From NCBI RefSeq assembly GCF_004349315.1, contig NZ_SMLH01000007.1, positions 1 through 64,000 of the forward strand: a stretch of 64,000 nucleotides of DNA, given 5' to 3'. The position numbers were made by a program, and so were the translations under genes. Shown here in pieces: positions 55,436 to 64,000 of this stretch. Source of the DNA: Flavobacterium ranwuense (lineage in GTDB: Bacteria; Bacteroidota; Bacteroidia; Flavobacteriales; Flavobacteriaceae). Position 1 is the stretch's first letter; each line of letters opens with the position of its first letter. Below the pieces are notes generated by a model. That model did not search any database. It saw only the letters and a list, made by a program, of their open reading frames with translations, and was not told where the DNA came from.

Positions 55436-56434
55436 TTATTTTTTAGACTCATTTACCAGTCTTTTCAAAATTGCCCATTGTTTTAATGCGTCACGAGCTT
55501 CTACTGCAGGATATCCTAACATAGTTTTTCCTGCCGGAATATCTCCTGTGACACCGGAACCAGCACCTACAATGGCACCATCGCCAATAGTGGTGTGGTC
55601 TTTTATAGAAGCACTTCCACCAATAATCACGCCGTTTCCTAAAGTTACGGATCCTGCCAGTCCACTGTTTCCAGCCATAATACAAAATTTACCCAATTTA
55701 CTATTATGACCTATTTGAACTAAATTATCAATTTTACAACCATCTCCTAAAACGGTCGAACTGAATTTTCCTCGGTCAACACAAGTATTGGCACCAATTT
55801 CAACACTGTTACCAATAATCACATTTCCAATTTGAGGAATTTTGACTAAACCTCTTTGTGGGTCAGGACGAAAACCAAAACCATCGGCACCAATTGTTGC
55901 GTTAGGATGCAAAATACAATCATTCCCAATATGACAGCGCTCTCTAATGACAGTTCCTGACCAAATCACGGTGTTTTTTCCTATAGTACATTCATCAAGA
56001 ATAGTCACATTTGGATAAATGGTCGTGTTATCTCCAATAATAACTTTAGGTCCTATATAACAACCTGCACCAATTCTGGCGCCATTACAAATAGTTGCAC
56101 TTGGGTCAATTACTGCGGTTGGGTGAATGTCAATAGTAAATAATGGAGTTGGAGGTGCAAAAAGTTCCAATACTTGAGACATTGCCAAATCAGCATTTTT
56201 TACTTTTATAAAAGCCCTGTCTTCTCCTGGTTCTATTGATATGTCTTCGTTAACGACTGCTACACAAGCTTTGGATGCAGACCAAAATTTCTCATATTTT
56301 TTGTTCCCAATAAATGAAATTTCAGATTCATTAGCGACTTCAAGTTGTTCAGGTGCAGTAATATTTTGGGAAGTATTCCCGACTATTACTCCTTTTAGAA
56401 TCTCATTTATTTCTTGAATTGTGTAGGATTTCAT
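55436..56434 (-). CDS. lpxD: UDP-3-O-(3-hydroxyacyl)glucosamine N-acyltransferase
   Basis: From ATG 56434 this is a 332-residue left-handed beta-helix acyltransferase of lipid A synthesis. The N-terminal uridine-binding domain includes SFIGNKKYEKFWSASKACV. Hexapeptide repeats run from DIHPTAVIDPSATI on, with ATIGADGFGF and the catalytic His in QIGHNSKLG. The C-terminal helix is ALKQWAILKRL. The frame is open 16 codons further, but MKSYTIQEINEIL is the usual start. Monocistronic here. Confidence 0.93.
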   Translation of the reverse strand: MKSYTIQEINEILKGVIVGNTSQNITAPEQLEVANESEISFIGNKKYEKFWSASKACVAVVNEDISIEPGEDRAFIKVKNADLAMSQVLELFAPPTPLFTIDIHPTAVIDPSATICNGARIGAGCYIGPKVIIGDNTTIYPNVTILDECTIGKNTVIWSGTVIRERCHIGNDCILHPNATIGADGFGFRPDPQRGLVKIPQIGNVIIGNSVEIGANTCVDRGKFSSTVLGDGCKIDNLVQIGHNSKLGKFCIMAGNSGLAGSVTLGNGVIIGGSASIKDHTTIGDGAIVGAGSGVTGDIPAGKTMLGYPAVEARDALKQWAILKRLVNESKK

Positions 56435-56547
56435 TAAGTATGGATTGAATTTGGTTTTGTTATCGTTTCCAAATAAAATCATTTAACGTTGAAATTGCAA
56501 ATGTTTTTTTTGCATTGTAAAAAAAGGACTCTTTAATAGATGCAAAA

Positions 56548-56592
56548 AAAATCCCCTCAAACCTTTCGATAAACGAATGTTGAGGGGATTTT
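56548..56592 (-). terminator. Terminator of prfB
   Basis: AAATCCCCTCAA / TTGAGGGGATTT, 12-bp stem, ~20-nt loop, followed on minus by TTTTT. Confidence 0.85.
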
Positions 56593-56643
56593 GTTATTTA
56601 TTTCACCTTGTTAGAGTATGTACAGACCACTGCAAACTGATAA

Positions 56644-57742
56644 CTATTCCTCTTCTTTTTGTCCCATCATCATTAGATATGCTTTTAGGAATTCGTCAAT
56701 TTCACCATTCATAACGCCATCAACATTACTGGTTTCATGACCGGTTCTAACATCTTTGACCAATTTATAAGGTTGCATCACGTAATTGCGTATTTGTGAT
56801 CCCCATTCTATTTTCATTTTTCCGGCTTCGATATCAGCGCGTTGTGCTTGTTTCTTTTTTAACTCAATTTCGTATAATTGAGATCGTAACATTTGCATCG
56901 CACGTTGTCTGTTATCTTGTTGCGAACGCGTTTCGGAACATTGTATTTGAATTCCGGTTGGTTTGTGAAACAATTGTACTTTGGTTTCTACTTTATTTAC
57001 ATTTTGTCCTCCGGCACCACTGGATCGCGAAGTTGTAATTTCAATATCAGCAGGATTAATATCAATTTCAATACTATCATCAACAAGCGGATACACATAA
57101 ACGGATGCAAACGAAGTGTGGCGCTTGGCATTACTGTCAAAAGGAGATATTCGAACCAATCGATGTACGCCGTTTTCACCTTTTAAATAACCAAATGAAT
57201 AATCGCCTTCAAATTCGAGCGTTACTGTTTTTATACCTGCAGCTTCTCCTTTCTGGAAATTCAGTTCTTTGATTTTATAGCCGTATTTTTCGCCCCACAT
57301 CATGTACATGCGCATCAGCATTTCGGCCCAATCACAACTTTCGGTTCCACCTGCGCCAGCCGTTATTTGTACAACAGCACTCAAAGTATCGCCTTCGTCC
57401 GAAAGCATGTTTTTGAATTCAATCGCTTCTATATGATTGGCAGTAGTCAAATATTGTTCGTCTAATTCTTCAGATGTAAGTTCTCCTTCTTTGTAAAAAT
57501 CATAGGCGAGTTGCAATTCGTCCGTCATTTCGACAGCTTTATTGTAATCTTCAATCCATTTTTTTTTGTTTCTAAGATTTTTTACAATGATTTCAGCATC
57601 TTTTGCATTGTTCCAAAAGTCGGGTGCAAAAGTCTTCTCCTCTTCATTTGAAATCTCAATTAGTTTGGCATCAACGTCAAAGATACCTCCTCAACGCACC
57701 AAGGCGCTCTACAATACCTTTAATTTGTTCGGTAGTTGTCAT
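56644..57742 (-). CDS. prfB: Peptide chain release factor 2 with programmed +1 frameshift
   Basis: The true start is ATG 57742 ([21 protein letters not shown]). The zero frame then meets TGA (57679-57677) in the context AGGAGGTATCTTTGAC; a +1 shift on CTT-TGA continues [20 protein letters not shown] into the long downstream frame. The complete protein is about 365 residues. It recognises UAA/UGA: the SPF tripeptide of RF2 is at [12 protein letters not shown], and the catalytic GGQ is in [13 protein letters not shown]. The frameshift is the usual self-regulation by RF2 level. A gene finder would miss the first 71 codons. Confidence 0.95.
57677..57691 (-). promoter_or_regulatory. prfB recoding (+1 frameshift) site
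   Basis: Minus strand AGGAGGTATCTTTGAC: an internal Shine-Dalgarno-like AGGAGG, the slippery CTT and the in-frame TGA. The classic E. coli form has AGGGGG. The cassette is intact. Confidence 0.92.
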
Positions 57743-57831
57743 AAATTCTATTAATTAAATAAGTCTATTTTCAAATATTTATAAAAAATTCCGTTGTGTA
57801 ATATATTTAGTTTAGTTTTAACTGAACTAGT

Positions 57832-57862
57832 TTGAATTAACAAATGGTATTATGTAAATTTG
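57832..57862 (+). promoter_or_regulatory. Promoter of the threonine aldolase gene
   Basis: TTG (57832-57834), 20-bp spacer, TAAATTTG (57855-57862), matching the Bacteroidota TTG/TAnnTTTG consensus, 68 bp before the start. Confidence 0.6.
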
Positions 57863-57929
57863 TGGCACAAAAATAGAAAAATTTTACGAAGGTACAATTC
57901 ACGAATTGTCCGTACTGATAAAAAAAAAT

Positions 57930-58952
57930 ATGGAAATAAATTTAATTAGCGATACAATCACAAAGCCTTCTAACGAAATGTTGCAATACATGTTCAAAGC
58001 AGTTGTGGGTGATGATGTATATAAACAAGACCCGACTGTTATTGAATTAGAAGCTAAAGTTGCAGCTATGTTTGGTATGGAGGCAGGGCTTTTCTTCCCT
58101 TCAGGAACAATGGCGAATCAAACGGCTATAAAATTACATACACAACCTGGAGAACAATTAATAGCTGACAAATACGCACACGTTTATCATTATGAAGGTG
58201 GTGGTGTTTCTTTTAACAGTGGAGTTTCGTGCTGTTTATTAGACGGAAATCGCGGAATGATAACTGCTGAACAAGTGGCGGGAGCGATTAATGATCCTGA
58301 ATTTTATCACAGTCCTTTGACGAGTTTAGTTTGTGTGGAAAACACAACCAATAAAGGCGGAGGAGCTTGTTATGAACTGGAAGATTTACAAAAAATAAAG
58401 CAGGTTTGCGATGCCAATAATTTAAAATTTCACATGGATGGCGCCCGAATTTGGAATGCGTTGGTAGCCAAAAATCAAGATCCAAAAGCATTTGGGAAAT
58501 TATTCGATACTATTTCTGTTTGTTTGTCTAAAGGTTTGGGAGCGCCAATTGGATCGGTTTTATTGGCTGATAAAGCTACTATTCACAGAGCGTTGCGAAT
58601 CCGAAAAATATTAGGTGGAGGGATGCGTCAAGTAGGATATTTGGCAGCAGCCGGAATTTATGCTTTAGATAACAACATAGAACGCCTTTCTGAAGACCAT
58701 CGAAGAGCTAAAGAAATTGCCGAAGTATTAAAAAAGCTAAGTTGGGTAGCATCAGTAGAACCTGTTGAGACTAATATTTTGATTTTTTCATTGGTTCCAA
58801 ATTGCATTGAAAAGAATTTAATTGAATTATTAAAACAGAAAAATATTTCAATCAGTTCTATGGGACATGGAAAATTGAGGATTGTAACACATCTTGATTA
58901 TCGTGAAGTGATGCATACGTATGTTCTGGAAACCCTGCAAAAATTGGTTTAA
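57930..58952 (+). CDS. ltaE: Low-specificity threonine aldolase (PLP)
   Basis: From ATG 57930 a 340-residue fold-type-I PLP enzyme that splits threonine/allo-threonine to glycine and acetaldehyde. INLISDTITKPSNEM, GDDVYKQDPTV, GLFFPSGTMANQTA and the PLP-binding Lys in CLSKGLGAPIGSVL are characteristic. Possible upstream start at 57906 adds eight residues and is less likely. Monocistronic. Confidence 0.92.
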   Translation: MEINLISDTITKPSNEMLQYMFKAVVGDDVYKQDPTVIELEAKVAAMFGMEAGLFFPSGTMANQTAIKLHTQPGEQLIADKYAHVYHYEGGGVSFNSGVSCCLLDGNRGMITAEQVAGAINDPEFYHSPLTSLVCVENTTNKGGGACYELEDLQKIKQVCDANNLKFHMDGARIWNALVAKNQDPKAFGKLFDTISVCLSKGLGAPIGSVLLADKATIHRALRIRKILGGGMRQVGYLAAAGIYALDNNIERLSEDHRRAKEIAEVLKKLSWVASVEPVETNILIFSLVPNCIEKNLIELLKQKNISISSMGHGKLRIVTHLDYREVMHTYVLETLQKLV

Positions 58953-58958
58953 AAAAAG

Positions 58959-59018
58959 TTATGAGTTATGAATTATGAGTTTTTCAAGTTGTCAGAGCTC
59001 ATAATTCATAACTTATAA
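58959..59018. terminator. Long inverted repeat (convergent terminator)
   Basis: Arms 58959-58979 and 58998-59018 pair over 20 of 21 bp with an 18-nt loop, made of ATAATTCATAA-type sequence, between convergent ltaE and ybaB. This AT-only, long-stem form often ends Flavobacterium genes. Confidence 0.75.
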
Positions 59019-59025
59019 TTCATAA

Positions 59026-59346
59026 TTACTTGAACAAATTATCCATTCCCGGAATCATTGGCATATCCATTTTTGCAACAGCATCAAGTTCAGCTTCATT
59101 TACTTTAGTAGCTTTTTCGATAGCTTTGTTTAATACCAAAATCATATAATCTTCTAATTGCTCTTTGTCTTCCAATAAGGAGTCATCAATAGTAATTGAT
59201 TTAATAGATCTATTGGCAGTTAGTGTCACTTTCAATAAACCATCGGTACTTTGTTCGTCTATAAGAACGGTGTCTAAACGTTTTTTAGTGTCTTCTATCT
59301 TTTGTTGGGTTTCTTTAAGTTTACCCATCATTCCCATTAAATCCAT
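59026..59346 (-). CDS. ybaB: YbaB/EbfC-family nucleoid-associated protein
   Basis: A 106-residue DNA-binding protein with the tweezer-like dimer fold: [19 protein letters not shown], then [40 protein letters not shown]. It coats DNA and often sits next to dnaX/recR, which is not the case here. Divergent from the S9 peptidase gene. Confidence 0.92.
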   Translation of the reverse strand: MDLMGMMGKLKETQQKIEDTKKRLDTVLIDEQSTDGLLKVTLTANRSIKSITIDDSLLEDKEQLEDYMILVLNKAIEKATKVNEAELDAVAKMDMPMIPGMDNLFK

Positions 59347-59375
59347 GTTTTAATTTTTTTAAATTAATTGAATTG

Positions 59376-59406
59376 CAAAATTACTATATTGCATAGTTAT
59401 ATTCAA
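59376..59406 (-). promoter_or_regulatory. Promoter of ybaB
   Basis: Minus strand TTG (59406-59404), 20-bp spacer, TAATTTTG (59383-59376), matching TTG/TAnnTTTG. It lies 30 bp before the ATG, in the 70-bp gap shared with the divergent peptidase gene. Confidence 0.65.
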
Positions 59407-59416
59407 TAAAATATTC

Positions 59417-61555
59417 ATGAAAAACAAACTCATCATAAGTTCTCTTTGTGTTATTTTTGCAACTTCATTTACTAATACAAAAGCACAACAAATGTTAAAA
59501 AATAGTCCAATTCCAGTAGCTAAAATAATTCCTAAAACATTAGAAAAACATAATGACACAAGAATTGATAATTACTTCTGGTTAAATGACAGAGAAAATC
59601 CTGAAGTTATTGATTACCTGGATAAAGAGAATGAGTATTATCATAAAATGACGGATCATACCAAAGATTTTCAAAAAGAATTGTTTGAGGAAATGAAAGG
59701 AAGAATTAAGGAAGATGATCAATCAGTTCCTTATTTATACAATGGCTATTACTATATCACTCGTTTTGAAAAAGGGAAAGATTATCCTATTTATTCTCGA
59801 AAGAAAGAAAGTCTTTCGGCAAAAGAAGAGATTATGTTTGATTGTAATGAAATGGCCAAAGGCCATTCGTACTTTCAATTAGGAGGTTTGAGTGTGAGTC
59901 AGGATAACAAATTGGCAGTTTATAGCTTTGATATTGTTGGAAGAAGAATTTACACCATTCAGGTAAAAAGTTTAGAAACCAATGAAATTTTAGAAGATAA
60001 AATAGAAAAAGTTACCGGAACTGCGGTTTGGGCAAATGATAATAAAACCATTTTTTATTCCAGTCAAGACGAAGTTACTTTACGATCAGATAAGATTTTC
60101 AAACATAAATTAGGTACAAAATCTGCAGAAGATGTTTTAGTTTATTTTGAAAAAGACGATACCTATAATGTTGAAATTGCTAAATCTAAGTCTAGAAAAT
60201 ATTTGGCAATTGAATCTGGAAGCACACTGACAACAGAATACAGAATTCTAAATGCAGACAATCCTGATGGAGAATTTGAAATTTTTCAAAAACGAATTCG
60301 TGGTGTAGAATATAGCATTAATCATTACAAGGATAGTTTTTATATAATGACTAATGCGGACAAGGCTGAAAATTTCAAGTTGATGAAAACCCTTGAAACG
60401 GCCACTTCAAAAGAGAATTGGACAGAAGTAATTGGGCATAGAGAACAGGTTTTATTGGAAGATATCGAAATTTTTGCCAACTATTTAGTAGTCGAAGAAC
60501 GTTCTAATGGATTGAATAAAATCAGGATTATGCCTTGGAGTGGAGAAGGGGAATATTATTTGCCTTTTGAAAGTGAAACCTATACAGCATATACGACAAC
60601 TAATGTAGATTTTGAAACAGAAATCTTGCGTTACGGATATCAATCCATGACAACTCCCTCTTCGGTTATTGATTTCAATATGAGGACCAAAGAGAAAGAA
60701 ATTAAAAAAGAGCAGCAGGTTCTTGGAGGCAAATTCGATAAAAATAATTATACCGAAGAACGAGTTTGGGCAACTGCCAAAGATGGTACCAAAGTACCAA
60801 TTTCTATGGTGTATAGAAAAGAATTAAAAAAAGACGGAAATAATCCCTTATTGCAGTATGCTTATGGGTCTTATGGACACTCCATGGACGCTACTTTTTC
60901 TTCTACGAGACTGACATTATTAGACAGAGGCTTTATATATGCGATAGCACACATTCGCGGTGGCGAAGATTTAGGAAGGCAATGGTATGACGATGGAAAA
61001 TTATTAAAAAAGAAAAATACGTTTACTGATTTTATTGATTGTTCTAAATTTTTAATAGATCAAAAATACACTTCACCTGAACATTTATATGCCGAAGGTG
61101 GTTCAGCGGGAGGGTTATTGATGGGAGTTGTCGTGAATATTGCGCCTGAATTATATCATGGAATTATTGCGCAAGTTCCTTTTGTGGATGTAATGACCAC
61201 CATGCTTGATGATAGTATCCCACTTACTACAGGTGAATATGATGAGTGGGGAAATCCTAACAAAAAGAAATATTACGATTACATGCTGTCTTATTCCCCT
61301 TACGATAACGTAAAAAAGCAAAATTATCCTAATATGTATGTTTCTACAGGTCTTCATGATTCACAAGTTCAGTATTGGGAACCAGCTAAGTGGGTCGCAA
61401 AATTAAGAACTTTGAAAACAAATAATGATACTGTTTTATATCTAGATACAAACATGGACGCTGGTCATGGTGGAGCTTCTGGAAGGTTTGAAGCCATTAA
61501 GGAATTAGCAAAGGAATTTAGTTTTTTATTAGATTTAGAAGAAATTAAAAAGTAA
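59417..61555 (+). CDS. ptrB: S9A-family prolyl oligopeptidase / oligopeptidase B
   Basis: A 712-residue serine peptidase with a signal-like N-terminus (KLIISSLCVIFATSFTNTKA). The beta-propeller starts TRIDNYFWLNDRENPEVI. The catalytic domain has nucleophile Ser in AEGGSAGGLLMGVV, conserved GYQSMTTPSSV and NPLLQYAYGSYGHSMD, the Asp in STGLHDSQVQYWEP and the His in MDAGHGGASGR. It cleaves short peptides after basic residues, probably in the periplasm because of the signal. Followed by the cysteine-synthase-family gene 71 bp later. Confidence 0.92.
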   Translation: MKNKLIISSLCVIFATSFTNTKAQQMLKNSPIPVAKIIPKTLEKHNDTRIDNYFWLNDRENPEVIDYLDKENEYYHKMTDHTKDFQKELFEEMKGRIKEDDQSVPYLYNGYYYITRFEKGKDYPIYSRKKESLSAKEEIMFDCNEMAKGHSYFQLGGLSVSQDNKLAVYSFDIVGRRIYTIQVKSLETNEILEDKIEKVTGTAVWANDNKTIFYSSQDEVTLRSDKIFKHKLGTKSAEDVLVYFEKDDTYNVEIAKSKSRKYLAIESGSTLTTEYRILNADNPDGEFEIFQKRIRGVEYSINHYKDSFYIMTNADKAENFKLMKTLETATSKENWTEVIGHREQVLLEDIEIFANYLVVEERSNGLNKIRIMPWSGEGEYYLPFESETYTAYTTTNVDFETEILRYGYQSMTTPSSVIDFNMRTKEKEIKKEQQVLGGKFDKNNYTEERVWATAKDGTKVPISMVYRKELKKDGNNPLLQYAYGSYGHSMDATFSSTRLTLLDRGFIYAIAHIRGGEDLGRQWYDDGKLLKKKNTFTDFIDCSKFLIDQKYTSPEHLYAEGGSAGGLLMGVVVNIAPELYHGIIAQVPFVDVMTTMLDDSIPLTTGEYDEWGNPNKKKYYDYMLSYSPYDNVKKQNYPNMYVSTGLHDSQVQYWEPAKWVAKLRTLKTNNDTVLYLDTNMDAGHGGASGRFEAIKELAKEFSFLLDLEEIKK

Positions 61556-61570
61556 TTAGAATTTTTTTGT

Positions 61571-61578
61571 TAAATTTG
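61571..61578 (+). promoter_or_regulatory. Putative -7 box of the cysteine-synthase-family gene
   Basis: TAAATTTG matches TAnnTTTG, 48 bp before the start at 61627. The -33 TTG is not clear. Confidence 0.4.
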
Positions 61579-61626
61579 CAACGTTCGTGGTTAAATTAAA
61601 AATTGCCCACGACTAACTATTTTTTT

Positions 61627-62667
61627 ATGAAAAAAGAAATAAACGCTTACAATAATGTCTTAGAATTAATAGGTAATACTCCACTTATTAAGCTAAATAA
61701 AATCACAGAAGAGTTAGAAGGTAATTTCTACGCAAAAGTAGAAGCTTTTAATCCGGGACATTCCTCAAAAGACAGAATAGCATTATATATTATAGAAGAA
61801 GCCGAAAAGAGAGGAATTTTATCTCCAGGTGATACCATTATAGAAACTACATCTGGGAATACTGGTTTTAGTTTAGCGATGGTAAGTATCATAAAAGGAT
61901 ATAATTGTATTCTTGCGGTTAGTTCTAAATCATCTAAAGATAAAATAGACATGTTACGTAGTTTGGGAGCAAAAGTTTATGTTTGTCCTGCACATGTATC
62001 CGCTGATGATGAACGTTCGTATTATAATGTTGCCAAACGTTTGCACGAAGAAACAAAAGGTTCTGTTTATATCAATCAATATTTTAACCAATTGAATATT
62101 GATGCACATTATAAATCCACAGGACCGGAAATTTGGAAACAAACTAATGGTAACATAACACATCTTATTGCTTGTAGTGGAACTGGAGGAACAATTTCCG
62201 GAACTGCAAAATTCTTGAAAGAACAAAATCCTAATATTAGAATTCTTGGAGTAGATGCTTTTGGTTCAGTGCTAAAAAAATACCATGAAACCAGAGAATT
62301 CGATAACGATGAGATTTATCCTTACAGAATTGAAGGTTTAGGTAAAAACTTAATTCCATCAGCAACTGATTTTGATCTTATTGATAAGTTCATGAAAGTT
62401 ACCGATGAAGAAAGTGCCCATTCTGCAAGAGAAATAACTAGAAAAGAAGGTCTATTTGTAGGATATACATCGGGAGCAGTAATGCAAGCCATAAAACAAT
62501 ACGCCGAAGAGGGAGAATTTGATGAGAACAGTAATATAATTGCTATTTTTCCAGACCACGGTTCTCGTTATATGAGTAAGGTATTTAGTGATAACTGGAT
62601 GAACGAACAAGGTTTCTTTGACAGTATCAATGAAGAAGAGGCTCAAAAAATCGAATTTATTAAATAG
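61627..62667 (+). CDS. PLP-dependent cysteine synthase / cystathionine beta-synthase-family protein
   Basis: From ATG 61627 ([20 protein letters not shown]) a 346-residue fold-type-II PLP enzyme. The PLP Lys lies in [12 protein letters not shown], the substrate loop is [13 protein letters not shown], and the phosphate-binding loop is [14 protein letters not shown]. It makes cysteine or cystathionine; the ENGSRY-like [11 protein letters not shown] end resembles cystathionine beta-synthase-type members, so I give no gene symbol. No CBS regulatory domain. An 8-codon upstream extension is open but unlikely. Confidence 0.88.
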   Translation: MKKEINAYNNVLELIGNTPLIKLNKITEELEGNFYAKVEAFNPGHSSKDRIALYIIEEAEKRGILSPGDTIIETTSGNTGFSLAMVSIIKGYNCILAVSSKSSKDKIDMLRSLGAKVYVCPAHVSADDERSYYNVAKRLHEETKGSVYINQYFNQLNIDAHYKSTGPEIWKQTNGNITHLIACSGTGGTISGTAKFLKEQNPNIRILGVDAFGSVLKKYHETREFDNDEIYPYRIEGLGKNLIPSATDFDLIDKFMKVTDEESAHSAREITRKEGLFVGYTSGAVMQAIKQYAEEGEFDENSNIIAIFPDHGSRYMSKVFSDNWMNEQGFFDSINEEEAQKIEFIK

Positions 62668-62715
62668 ACTTTCTTAGACAGTCAGATAATCAGAATTCTT
62701 TGATTTTTAGACATA

Positions 62716-62751
62716 AAAAACTCCATTCATACTTATTTGAATGGAGTTTTT
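62716..62751 (+). terminator. Terminator of the cysteine-synthase-family gene
   Basis: AAAAACTCCATTCA / TGAATGGAGTTTTT, 14-bp stem, T-run on plus. Confidence 0.85.
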
Positions 62752-62791
62752 CTTTTTAACAGAGTCATACAAGATAAAATTAGAAACAAAA

Positions 62792-62813
62792 AACTCCAGA
62801 ATTATCTGGAGTT
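62792..62813 (-). terminator. Terminator of yebC
   Basis: AACTCCAGA / TCTGGAGTT with a 4-nt loop, followed on minus by TTTTTGTTT; 23 bp past the yebC stop. Confidence 0.8.
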
Positions 62814-62835
62814 AGTTTGAAATGAAATCTAAAAT

Positions 62836-63549
62836 CTATTCTTCTTCCATAGTATGATATACGTTCATCACGTCATCATCTTCCTCTATTTTTTCAATTA
62901 GTTTCTCTACATCCGCTACCTGAGCTTCTGTAAGTTTCTTAGTGATTTGAGGGATTCTTTCAAATCCGGAAGAAAGAATTTCTAAACCTCTGTTTTCTAA
63001 TTCTTTTTGAATGGTTCCAAAACTTCCAAAAGGAGCATATATTAAAATACCGTCTTCATCTTCAAAAACCTCTTCAGCACCAAAATCGATTAATTCTAAT
63101 TCTAATTCTTCAGGATCGATTCCGTTTGCCGGAATTCTAAAATTACACGTATGATCAAACATAAATTCAACCGAACCTTGTGTTCCCATAGTTCCATTGC
63201 ATTTGTTAAAATAACTTCTAACATTGGCAACAGTTCTGTTGTTATTATCAGTAGCCGTTTCAACTAGAATTGCAATTCCATGAGGCGCATATCCTTCAAA
63301 TAAAACTTCTTTATAGTTGGCAGTATCTTTATCGGTAGCTTTTTTAATGGCACGTTCTACATTTTCTTTTGGCATATTTACTGCCTTGGAGTTCTGAATA
63401 ACGGCTCTTAATCTGGAGTTGGCATCAGGATTAGGTCCGCCTTCTTTTACAGCCATTACAATATCTTTACCAATTCTGGTAAATGCTTTGGCCATTGCCG
63501 ACCAACGTTTCATTTTTCTTCCTTTTCTAAACTCAAACGCTCTTCCCAT
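62836..63549 (-). CDS. yebC: YebC/PmpR-family regulator / translation factor
   Basis: From ATG 63549 a 237-residue YebC-family protein: MGRAFEFRKGRKMKRWSAMA, IGKDIVMAVKEGGPNPDANS, NMPKENVERAIKKATDK and FEGYAPHGIAILVE are diagnostic. Once seen only as DNA-binding, members are now known to help ribosomes at difficult proline runs. The frame is open upstream into the next gene, but promoter and start fit 63549. Confidence 0.93.
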   Translation of the reverse strand: MGRAFEFRKGRKMKRWSAMAKAFTRIGKDIVMAVKEGGPNPDANSRLRAVIQNSKAVNMPKENVERAIKKATDKDTANYKEVLFEGYAPHGIAILVETATDNNNRTVANVRSYFNKCNGTMGTQGSVEFMFDHTCNFRIPANGIDPEELELELIDFGAEEVFEDEDGILIYAPFGSFGTIQKELENRGLEILSSGFERIPQITKKLTEAQVADVEKLIEKIEEDDDVMNVYHTMEEE

Positions 63550-63572
63550 TTCTAATTTATTATTTTGAACTG

Positions 63573-63602
63573 CAAAAATACAGCTATTAGTTATTTTTTC
63601 AA
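63573..63602 (-). promoter_or_regulatory. Promoter of yebC
   Basis: Minus strand TTG (63602-63600), 19-bp spacer, TATTTTTG (63580-63573), a good match to the Bacteroidota consensus, 24 bp before the ATG. Confidence 0.65.
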
Positions 63603-63611
63603 AAATTTTTA

Positions 63612-64000
63612 TCAATCAATTGGTACATGCTTTGAAATAAAAGCATCTCCTGTTACATTCCAAAAATTGATTGTATTGGCTCGCTCTGAATTGAATTTGT
63701 TGTTGATAGCATTATAATTCCCAACTTCTTTATTCAACTCGTTTACCAGTTTATTGAAATTATCGACTTCTTCCTTTGATCTGGAAGTGGCTGATTTGTT
63801 ATCCATTGTTTTTTTACTCTCTTGAAATTTTTGATTAAGCATCATAAAGGCAACTACTTTGGGACTAAATTCCAATGCTTCTTTTTTACTGAATTCCAAT
63901 ACTTTTTTGGTGGCATTTACCAGCATTAAATCCTTGTTGTAGGCTTTAAATGTTTTTAGCTTGTCCAAACCTTCGTTCGAATATTGCTCTAATGCATTAC
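63612..64000 (-). CDS. Helical protein of unknown function, 3' part
   Basis: The frame stays open to the right window edge (NALEQYSNEGLDKLKTFKAY upstream of a chance TTG at 63968), so the gene starts outside the window. About 128 residues are present, ending ISKHVPID. They are rich in Lys, Glu and Asn and form amphipathic helices (NKLVNELNKEVGNYNAINNKFNSERA). The pattern resembles LIC11966-type surface proteins, which is a weak memory-based guess. It ends just before the yebC promoter. Confidence 0.7.
   Translation of the reverse strand, partial: NALEQYSNEGLDKLKTFKAYNKDLMLVNATKKVLEFSKKEALEFSPKVVAFMMLNQKFQESKKTMDNKSATSRSKEEVDNFNKLVNELNKEVGNYNAINNKFNSERANTINFWNVTGDAFISKHVPID

Overview
The window is chromosomal DNA of a Bacteroidota bacterium, almost certainly a Flavobacterium or close relative. 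The evidence is the AT-rich composition, SusC/SusD proteins, C-terminal type IX secretion (T9SS) sorting domains, SprB-type repeats, promoter boxes of the TTG-N19/20-TAnnTTTG type, weak Shine-Dalgarno sites and a tmRNA with tag GEGNYALAA. No plasmid or complete phage genes are seen.

Layout. (1) 1-12.4 kb, mostly minus strand: the 5' part of a SprB-repeat surface protein, a glycosyltransferase fused to an alpha/alpha-barrel domain, a decayed OmpA-like gene, then a stress cluster (two small membrane proteins, a PA2169-type four-helix protein, a large-subunit catalase with fused C-terminal domain, a FAD/Rieske oxidoreductase). A broken small gene and a broken DUF3494 ice-binding protein gene follow. 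(2) 12.8-24.3 kb, plus strand: two near-identical ECF sigma factors separated by a fecR remnant, an intact FecR, a SusC/SusD pair, a Tat-exported phosphoesterase and a T9SS-secreted endonuclease/exonuclease/phosphatase-fold enzyme. This reads as a phosphoester-scavenging locus under sigma/anti-sigma control. (3) 24.6-40.4 kb: an accessory island bounded by two ~340-bp direct repeats. Each repeat holds the last 14 nt of the tmRNA gene, its terminator and downstream DNA; the right copy belongs to the intact ssrA. Inside are two divergent gene sets. The minus-strand set is two phage-tail-collar (MdpB-like) proteins, a periplasmic-binding-type protein without signal peptide, a formyltransferase-like protein, a Tat-signal protein, a 1.65-kaa MBG-repeat T9SS adhesin and an outer-membrane barrel. 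The plus-strand set is a small HEAGH protein, an Asp/Asn beta-hydroxylase, an APS kinase, a decayed second hydroxylase and a sulfotransferase. A degenerate IS6-family element abuts the right repeat. (4) 40.4-64 kb: ordinary core genome with ssrA, a serine hydrolase, fumC, a TonB receptor, an arsC-like gene, menE, an acyl-CoA carboxylase beta subunit, lpxD, prfB with its programmed frameshift, threonine aldolase, ybaB, an S9 peptidase, a cysteine-synthase-family enzyme and yebC.

The best candidate for an undescribed system is the island. Its gene content suggests (inference) a surface or secreted structure built from collar-domain and MBG-repeat proteins, with a modification branch in which hydroxylation by an AspH-type enzyme could be followed by PAPS-dependent sulfation. 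The window also holds an unusual number of decaying genes (OmpA, ice-binding protein, fecR copy, AspH copy, IS6 transposase, a small ORF). This points to recent gene loss next to recent gain.
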